Source of the DNA: DATEJJ01 sp039649115
Lineage (GTDB): Bacteria > Actinomycetota > Actinomycetes > Mycobacteriales > Micromonosporaceae
Length of the DNA stretch: 10,605 nucleotides
Direction: 5' to 3'
Assembly: GCA_039649115.1 (NCBI GenBank)
Contig: JBBWZQ010000189.1
Span: forward strand, 1 to 10,605
Below the pieces are notes generated by a model that ran no database searches, was not told the origin of the DNA, and saw nothing but the letters and a program-made list of their open reading frames with translations. Each line of letters starts with the position of its first letter. Position 1 is the first letter of the stretch. Of this stretch, positions 6,432 through 10,605 are shown piece after piece. The position numbers were made by a program, and so were the translations under genes.

Positions 6432-7753
6432 TGGCAACCTCGGTGAGGGCCTTCGGCTGGGCCGGCCTGCTGGCGATCGCGGTCGGCGCGATGCTGAGCT
6501 GGCGGCCGCTGCTGCTGTGCGCCCTGGTGCTGGCCGCGCTGTTCGTCTGGGGCCTGTGGACCGCCGAGCGGTTGAACTACACGCTGTTCGCGGTGTTGTT
6601 CCTCGTGCCGGTCACCGTGGATCCGGGCTACCCGGCCAGTCCTGTGTGGACGGTCCTGCTGACGGCCACGGCGATCGCGCTGCTCGGTCGCCTGCAGCGC
6701 TTCCACCCCGACGCGCCGGTCGTCTCCGCCGGGATGATCGCGTTCGTGCTGCCCGCCGCGTGCCTCGTCGCGGGTCTGGTCCGGTGGAGCGGCCCGCAGG
6801 CCCTGCTCGTCTCGCTGCTGCCGTTCGTCTGCTATGCCCTCATCACATGGCATCTGGTGGCGGAGGCGAGCCGCGACCCGGCGGTACCGGAACGGCTGGC
6901 CCGCGCGTTCTCCTGGGTCGGCGTACCGGTCGCGCTGCTCGCGATCTACCAGCGGGCCACCGGGACGTGGCCGGTGCTCGACGCCTTGGCGACCACCATC
7001 GCCTTCACCTCCGGTGCCGGTTCCGGCCGCTCGGTCGGCACCATGGGGCATCCCATCGTGTACGGCACGTTCTGCATGATGACCATGTGCGTCGCGCTCG
7101 GCCTGCGTGGTCGCCTCTGGCCGGTACCGTTCGCCGCCGGCGCGGTCGGCGCGGTGCTCTCCGGATCGCGCAGCGCCTGGATCGGCACGGTCGCCGTTCT
7201 CGTCCTCTGGTACCTCGCGCACCGGCCGAAACTGACCCGGCGCGGCGTCTACCTCCTGGTCGCGTTCCTCGTCGCGGGCGGCGGCCTGGCCGCCTTCGGT
7301 CCCCGGCCGGTCCGCGCCACCATCGGGTTCGTCGGTGCGCGCCTGTCCAACCTGACCGGGTCGAGTTCGGCCACGGCCCGGTACCGCAGGACGGCGGCGG
7401 CGCTGTCCGGCATCCGGGAGAGCGTCGCCAGTGTCCTCGTCGGCCGCGGTCCCGAGGCGCACGTACGGTTCTTCCAGCAGGTCGGAATCAGTGACCGGCT
7501 CGCGCAGACCTTCGACAACAGTTACCTCACGCTCTGGTACGACTTCGGACTGGTCGCCCTGCTGATCTTCGTACTGCTACTCGCCGGCGTGTTCGTCAGC
7601 CTCAGATCGCTGACCGCCCGGATGCTCATCGTGGGATTCGCGGTGCAGATCTGGTTCTTCGACTTCTACCTGTGGCCCTGCGCCGCGGCAACGCTCATTC
7701 TCGCCGTGGGACTCGCGGTTGGCGGCCGGGTCCGGAATGGAGGTCGGGCATGA
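6431..7753 (+). CDS. Wzy-type polymerase / O-antigen-ligase-family membrane protein
   Basis: This 440-residue protein is strongly hydrophobic, with roughly 10 to 12 membrane segments. The family signatures are GTMGHPIVYGTF (residues 203-214), the SGSRSAWIG motif (244-252) followed by a long helix, ARYRR (316-320), GRGPEA (338-343) and FDNSYLTLWYDFGLVALLIF (361-380), which together are typical of the Wzy_C/O-antigen ligase group. Such enzymes either polymerise lipid-linked repeat units or transfer a finished glycan. In a locus with a flippase and a Wzz-like protein and no outer membrane, polymerase is the better reading. The ATG at 6431 shares its A with the preceding TGA. The region between about residues 290 and 365 is the likely extracytoplasmic catalytic loop. 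The final bases overlap the next gene as ATGA. Confidence 0.85.
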   Translation: MATSVRAFGWAGLLAIAVGAMLSWRPLLLCALVLAALFVWGLWTAERLNYTLFAVLFLVPVTVDPGYPASPVWTVLLTATAIALLGRLQRFHPDAPVVSAGMIAFVLPAACLVAGLVRWSGPQALLVSLLPFVCYALITWHLVAEASRDPAVPERLARAFSWVGVPVALLAIYQRATGTWPVLDALATTIAFTSGAGSGRSVGTMGHPIVYGTFCMMTMCVALGLRGRLWPVPFAAGAVGAVLSGSRSAWIGTVAVLVLWYLAHRPKLTRRGVYLLVAFLVAGGGLAAFGPRPVRATIGFVGARLSNLTGSSSATARYRRTAAALSGIRESVASVLVGRGPEAHVRFFQQVGISDRLAQTFDNSYLTLWYDFGLVALLIFVLLLAGVFVSLRSLTARMLIVGFAVQIWFFDFYLWPCAAATLILAVGLAVGGRVRNGGRA

Positions 7754-9075
7754 GCCGGGTCGTTCGCCAATGGGTCGCCCTGACGCCCGAAAACTACCTG
7801 CGTGCCCTGCGCGGATACCGCTGGGCGGTACTCGTGCTCGTGCTGCTCGGTGGCGCCGGAGCCGGCCTCGCCTCCATCCTGCAGACCCCGGTGTACCGGG
7901 CGAGCGTCCAGTTGCTCTTTTCCCCCAACTTCCCGACTGCCGACATCACCAAGCTCAACGACGGCGGAAACTACATCCTCCAACGGACCGTGTCCTACGC
8001 GCAGATCGCGGACAGCCCCGAGATCGCGTCGGAGGTCATCGGGCGGCTCGGCCTGCCGTACACGCCCGGGCATCTGATGGCCGACATCACCGTCACGACC
8101 AAGGCGGACACGGCGGTTCTGGAGATCGGCGTGGTGGACCCGGAGCCCGGTCGTGCCCGCGACATCGCCAACGCGATCGCGGACGCGTTCCCGGGCTTCC
8201 TCGACCGGATCGAGAAGCCGACCGGCGCCGTCGCGTCACCGGTGAAGGTGTCGGTCGTGCGCCGCGCGGTCACGCCGTCCGCGCCGGACTCACCGCACAC
8301 CCTCACCAACACCGGGCTCGGCCTGGCCGGCGGGCTCGCCGTGGGCGCCGCGGCGGCGGTCGTGCGGTACGCGCGCGAGCGGACGGTGCGCGACGCGGGG
8401 CACGCCGCCGCCATCGTGGATGCGGCGCTGATCGGCGTCGTCACGGCCGCGCCGGAACCGGCACGCGGGGGCGACGACCCGACCGGCTCGCCCGCCGAAG
8501 ACCTCCGGCAGCTGCGCACCAACGTCCGCCTGCGCGCCGCCGACCGTCCACTGGGGAGCATCGCGGTGATCGGGTCGGTGCCGGGAGAGGGCAGGACAGG
8601 TGTCGCCGCGGATCTCGCCATCGCGTTCGCGCGGGCCGGTGAGACCGTGGTACTGGTGGACGGTGACCTGCGCAACCCGGGCATCGACCGGACCTTCGCC
8701 ATTCCCAACGCGACCGGCCTGACGACCGTGCTGCGCAAGGAGGCCTCGTTCAACGACGTCACCCGCCGGTGGCGCCCGGATCTTCCGCTGTACCTCCTGC
8801 CGACCGGCCCGCTGGCCGGCGAACCGGGCGAGAAGCTGCTGCGCTCCGCCGAGCTGGCCAAGATGTTGGAGTCGTTCCGGTCGGGTTGCGTCCTCGTGAT
8901 CATCGACAGCCCGCCCCTGCTGTCCGACGCCGAGGCGGTACTCCTCGCGGGCGCGACCGACGCGACCGTGATGGTGGCCAGGGTCGGGCACACACCAGCC
9001 GACCAGTTGGCCGCCGCGGTCGAGGTATTGCGGACCAAGGGGACAAACCTGCTCGGGGTGGTCGCCACGCGGTAG
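7750..9075 (+). CDS. Wzz-like chain-length regulator fused to a BY-kinase-like domain
   Basis: This 441-residue protein joins a polysaccharide co-polymerase part to a cytoplasmic bacterial tyrosine-kinase-type domain, as in actinobacterial CpsCD-like fusions. Segment one (residues about 21-44) and segment two (about 187-208) are membrane helices flanking an extracytoplasmic Wzz domain; a PSAPDSP proline motif precedes the second helix. The kinase part has an oligomerisation motif ExxRxxR (E250, R253, R256), a P-loop GSVPGEGRTG, Walker A' VDGDLR (D304-R308) and Walker B VLVIIDSPP (D386). Two things are odd: the Walker A lysine is Arg (R282), encoded AGG at 8593-8595, and the C-terminus ends at LLGVVATR without any tyrosine cluster. 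It may therefore bind nucleotide weakly or act only as a scaffold. The ATG at 7750 overlaps the polymerase stop by 4 nt. It is the last gene of the operon. Confidence 0.88.
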   Translation: MSRVVRQWVALTPENYLRALRGYRWAVLVLVLLGGAGAGLASILQTPVYRASVQLLFSPNFPTADITKLNDGGNYILQRTVSYAQIADSPEIASEVIGRLGLPYTPGHLMADITVTTKADTAVLEIGVVDPEPGRARDIANAIADAFPGFLDRIEKPTGAVASPVKVSVVRRAVTPSAPDSPHTLTNTGLGLAGGLAVGAAAAVVRYARERTVRDAGHAAAIVDAALIGVVTAAPEPARGGDDPTGSPAEDLRQLRTNVRLRAADRPLGSIAVIGSVPGEGRTGVAADLAIAFARAGETVVLVDGDLRNPGIDRTFAIPNATGLTTVLRKEASFNDVTRRWRPDLPLYLLPTGPLAGEPGEKLLRSAELAKMLESFRSGCVLVIIDSPPLLSDAEAVLLAGATDATVMVARVGHTPADQLAAAVEVLRTKGTNLLGVVATR

Positions 9076-9096
9076 CGGCGTCGCGCTGCCCCTACC
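9071..9096 (+). terminator. Weak hairpin at the end of the polysaccharide operon
   Basis: GGTAG (9071-9075, containing the TAG stop) pairs with CTACC (9092-9096), and CGGC (9076-9079) can pair with GCTG (9085-9088) including one G-U, leaving a 5-nt loop and a 3-nt bulge. No T-tract follows. It is where a terminator would be expected, but the structure is modest. Confidence 0.25.
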
Positions 9097-9122
9097 ACGG
9101 GTCCGGAGATCTCGTCGCCTGT

Positions 9123-9131
9123 TGATACCCT
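9123..9131 (+). promoter_or_regulatory. Extended -10 promoter for a leaderless transcript
   Basis: TGATACCCT contains the extended -10 dinucleotide TG (9123-9124) one base before TACCCT (9126-9131), which fits the actinobacterial TANNNT box. Only 7 nt separate it from the GTG at 9139, so transcription would begin at or within a base of the start codon. No Shine-Dalgarno sequence is present and no clear -35 box is seen. Confidence 0.55.
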
Positions 9132-9138
9132 GCGGCTC

Positions 9139-10164
9139 GTGAGCGATGAGGCACAGCAGGGGCACGGGCAGGGCCAGCAGAACGGTTGGCCCCCGGAAGG
9201 TGCCGGCCAACCGCAGGAGGGCGCCGCCGCACCGCCGTGGTCGACGCCGCAGCAGTGGCCGCAGCCGACCTCCGCTCCGCCCGCCGCCACCCCGGCCGAG
9301 ATCCCCACCCAGTACGTCTGGGAGCCGCAGACGCAGCCGCAGACGCCACCGGCCCAGCCGTGGACCCCGCCACCGCCGGACGAGGTGGCTCCCACGCCGT
9401 ACTGGTCGGCAGCGCCACCCCCGGCGCCGTCGCCGGCCTGGGTACCGTCGCCCGCCCCGCTGCCACCGCCGCAGCACATCGACCTGCACCAGCCGGACGC
9501 GCCCGTCTCGGCACCGCCGCGCGAACGGTCCGGACTGCTCACCGGTCTGCTGATCGGGCTGGTGGTCGCGCTGCTCCTCGGTGCGGGCGGATACTTCGCC
9601 GGCCACGCCACCGGGCAGGGCTCGTCGCCCAAGCCGTCGGCGTCGGCGTCGGGTGCCACACCCTACGGCTCGCTGCACCCCTACGAGGCGAGCCAGCTGG
9701 CGCTGAACAAGGCCAAGCTCGTCGGCGACCTGGCGCCGCTCGCCAAGCCACTGCTGCCGTGGATGGGCTCGTGTCTCGGGGACACCGACACCGGCGGGCC
9801 GAAGCTGCTGGCCGACGAGACCAAGTACGTCTTCTGCCGGTACAGCGGACTGACCGTGCACTTCGTGATCTACAAGTCGAGGGCCGCACGGGACGGCGAG
9901 CGCGCGTACCGGCAGCAGCTCATCCTGACCGCGGAGGGGCTCGCGCCCGGACAGGCCGAGCCCGCGCACAAGAACGGTGGCGTGTCCGGTGCACCGGGCA
10001 ACTACGTGGAGTACGCGTGGAAGGCCGACGACGGCCGGGCGCTGTGCGGGATCTGGTGGGACCGGGACGACGACCCGCTGGCCGCGATGCGGCTGGAGTC
10101 CTACTGCGAGGGGCTCGGCGGCAACTGGGCGCCCCTGCGCGACGTGTGGCAGCGCTACAGTTGA
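9139..10164 (+). CDS. Pro/Gln-rich single-pass membrane protein, function unknown
   Basis: I do not recognise a named family for this 341-residue protein. Residues 1-131 are rich in Pro, Gln, Ala and Trp with repeats such as QTQPQTPP and should be disordered and cytoplasmic. A single hydrophobic helix follows (about 132-154). Next comes a short linker, SSPKPSASASGA, and then a folded extracytoplasmic domain of about 170 residues. Four cysteines (C212, C233, C303, C323) are all outside the membrane and could form two disulfides; ALCGIWWDRDDDP (301-313) and LESYCEGLGGNW (319-330) are its most distinctive stretches. Such a layout recurs in actinobacterial envelope proteins, often as sensors or anchors, but no role can be assigned. 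The GTG at 9139 is chosen because the promoter-like box ends 7 nt before it and no ribosome binding site supports another start. It is separately transcribed from the polysaccharide operon. Confidence 0.8.
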   Translation: MSDEAQQGHGQGQQNGWPPEGAGQPQEGAAAPPWSTPQQWPQPTSAPPAATPAEIPTQYVWEPQTQPQTPPAQPWTPPPPDEVAPTPYWSAAPPPAPSPAWVPSPAPLPPPQHIDLHQPDAPVSAPPRERSGLLTGLLIGLVVALLLGAGGYFAGHATGQGSSPKPSASASGATPYGSLHPYEASQLALNKAKLVGDLAPLAKPLLPWMGSCLGDTDTGGPKLLADETKYVFCRYSGLTVHFVIYKSRAARDGERAYRQQLILTAEGLAPGQAEPAHKNGGVSGAPGNYVEYAWKADDGRALCGIWWDRDDDPLAAMRLESYCEGLGGNWAPLRDVWQRYS

Positions 10165-10184
10165 CGCCGCGCGTCCGCGGGCGT
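10164..10184 (+). terminator. Hairpin just after the membrane-protein stop
   Basis: ACGCCGCG (10164-10171) pairs with CGCGGGCGT (10176-10184) apart from one bulged G, around a CGTC loop. It begins at the last base of the stop codon. There is no T-tract, so it is only a possible terminator. Confidence 0.35.
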
Positions 10185-10208
10185 GGTCCGTCCGATGTGG
10201 AGGGTCGC

Positions 10209-10229
10209 GGGCCGGCTCGAAGTCGGCCC
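10209..10229 (+). other. Hairpin upstream of the beta-helix gene
   Basis: GGGCCGGC (10209-10216) and GTCGGCCC (10222-10229) form an 8-bp stem with one G-U pair and a TCGAA loop. It lies 15 nt before the ribosome binding site of the next gene. It may be a second terminator element for the gene before, or a leader structure; the sequence does not decide. The gap 10165-10255 holds no clear promoter. Confidence 0.35.
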
Positions 10230-10255
10230 TGACCCGGTGAGCGCGAGGAGATCGT

Positions 10256-10605
10256 ATGGTTCAGGAGCGTCCCGACCGGCCCATGCCGTTCGCGACGTGG
10301 TCCCGGCGTGCCGTGCTCACCCGTGGTGGGGTGGCCGCGACCGGGGCGGGCGCGGTGGTCGTCGGTGCGGTGGCGGTCGGTGCGATCGCGCACCAGGACG
10401 GCACCGTCAACGCTGGGCAACCGGGCGAGACGGTCTTCAACGTGCGGGACTTCGGCGCGGTCGGCGACGCGAAGGCCGACGACACCGCCAGCATCCAGCA
10501 CGCGATCGACAAGGCGCGGGGCGGTGGTGGCGTGGTGTTGCTGCCGCCGGGGACCTACCTCACCGGCCGCCTGACCCTCTACTCCCGGGTCCATCTGCGT
10601 GGCTC
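10256..10605 (+). CDS. Right-handed beta-helix protein (pectate-lyase/GH28-like), Tat signal, 3' end outside window
   Basis: The first 116 residues are visible and the frame runs off the window. The N-terminus carries a twin-arginine motif SRRAVL (residues 16-21), a weakly charged hydrophobic stretch rich in Gly, Ala and Val (about 24-45) and a possible cleavage after AIA (43-45), so export by the Tat system is likely. From residue 58 the sequence matches the start of the pectate-lyase-3/GH28-type beta-helix: VFNVRDFGAVGD (60-71), DDTASIQHAID (75-85), GGGGVVLLPPGTYLTG (89-104). These proteins cut or modify acidic polysaccharides; the catalytic residues lie outside the window, so lyase, hydrolase or a non-enzymatic role all remain possible. 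The start is set by GAGGAG (10245-10250) 5 nt before the ATG; an in-frame ATG at 10283 lacks such a site. Closeness to the EPS operon suggests polymer trimming. Confidence 0.8.
   Translation, partial: MVQERPDRPMPFATWSRRAVLTRGGVAATGAGAVVVGAVAVGAIAHQDGTVNAGQPGETVFNVRDFGAVGDAKADDTASIQHAIDKARGGGGVVLLPPGTYLTGRLTLYSRVHLRG

Noticed and set aside
4161..6437. A 758-codon open frame on the minus strand
   Set aside because: It runs antisense to three well-supported glycan genes, its product is a low-complexity Arg/Pro/Gly/Asp/Gln mix without any motif, and long open antisense frames are expected at this GC content.
9640..9658. Short tandem repeat of GTCGGC in the membrane-protein gene
   Set aside because: It only encodes the Ser/Ala linker after the membrane helix and is too short to count as a repeat element.
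7995..9969. Two overlapping minus-strand open frames of over 550 codons
   Set aside because: They lie across the Wzz-kinase and membrane-protein genes, have shadow-type composition (runs of Gly, Arg, Ser) and cross a clear intergenic gap.

Overview
The window is very GC-rich, uses GTG as well as ATG starts, and all supported genes lie on the + strand. This points to a high-GC actinomycete. A Micromonosporaceae-type genome is my best guess from gene style, but nothing in the window proves it. The core is an exopolysaccharide (EPS) or capsule locus of the Wzx/Wzy type.

Layout. (1) Positions 2-1219 hold a serpin-like protein whose 5' end lies outside the window. (2) Positions 1246-2125 hold a small regulatory unit: promoter, operator-like inverted repeats, an ArsR-type repressor without a visible metal site, and a translationally coupled SRPBCC/AHSA1 protein. 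(3) Positions 2126-2288 are a non-coding leader with a strong hairpin (probable terminator), a promoter candidate and a 26-bp imperfect palindrome. (4) Positions 2289-9075 hold six genes in one apparent operon, with overlaps of 4, 8, 0, 1 and 4 nt: GT2 glycosyltransferase, MOP/Wzx-type flippase, second GT2, GT4 glycosyltransferase, Wzy/O-antigen-ligase-type polymerase, and a fused Wzz-like chain-length regulator plus BY-kinase-like domain. (5) Positions 9139-10164 hold a proline/glutamine-rich, single-pass membrane protein of unknown function, apparently expressed from a leaderless transcript. (6) From 10256 to the window end is the N-terminus of a probable Tat-exported right-handed beta-helix protein of the pectate-lyase/GH28-like type, cut by the window edge.

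How the genes fit together (inference). The three glycosyltransferases would add sugars to a lipid-linked repeat unit on the cytoplasmic face. The flippase would move the unit across the membrane, the polymerase would join units outside, and the Wzz-kinase protein would set chain length. The beta-helix protein could trim or modify the exported polymer. No initiating sugar-phosphate transferase is in the window, so that step must be encoded elsewhere.

Most notable: the kinase-like domain carries Arg instead of the invariant Walker A Lys and has no C-terminal tyrosine cluster. Other notable points are a bacterial serpin homologue with an altered hinge, the palindromic leader of the EPS operon, and the leaderless orphan membrane protein. 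I saw no RNA genes, CRISPR array, insertion sequence or attachment site.
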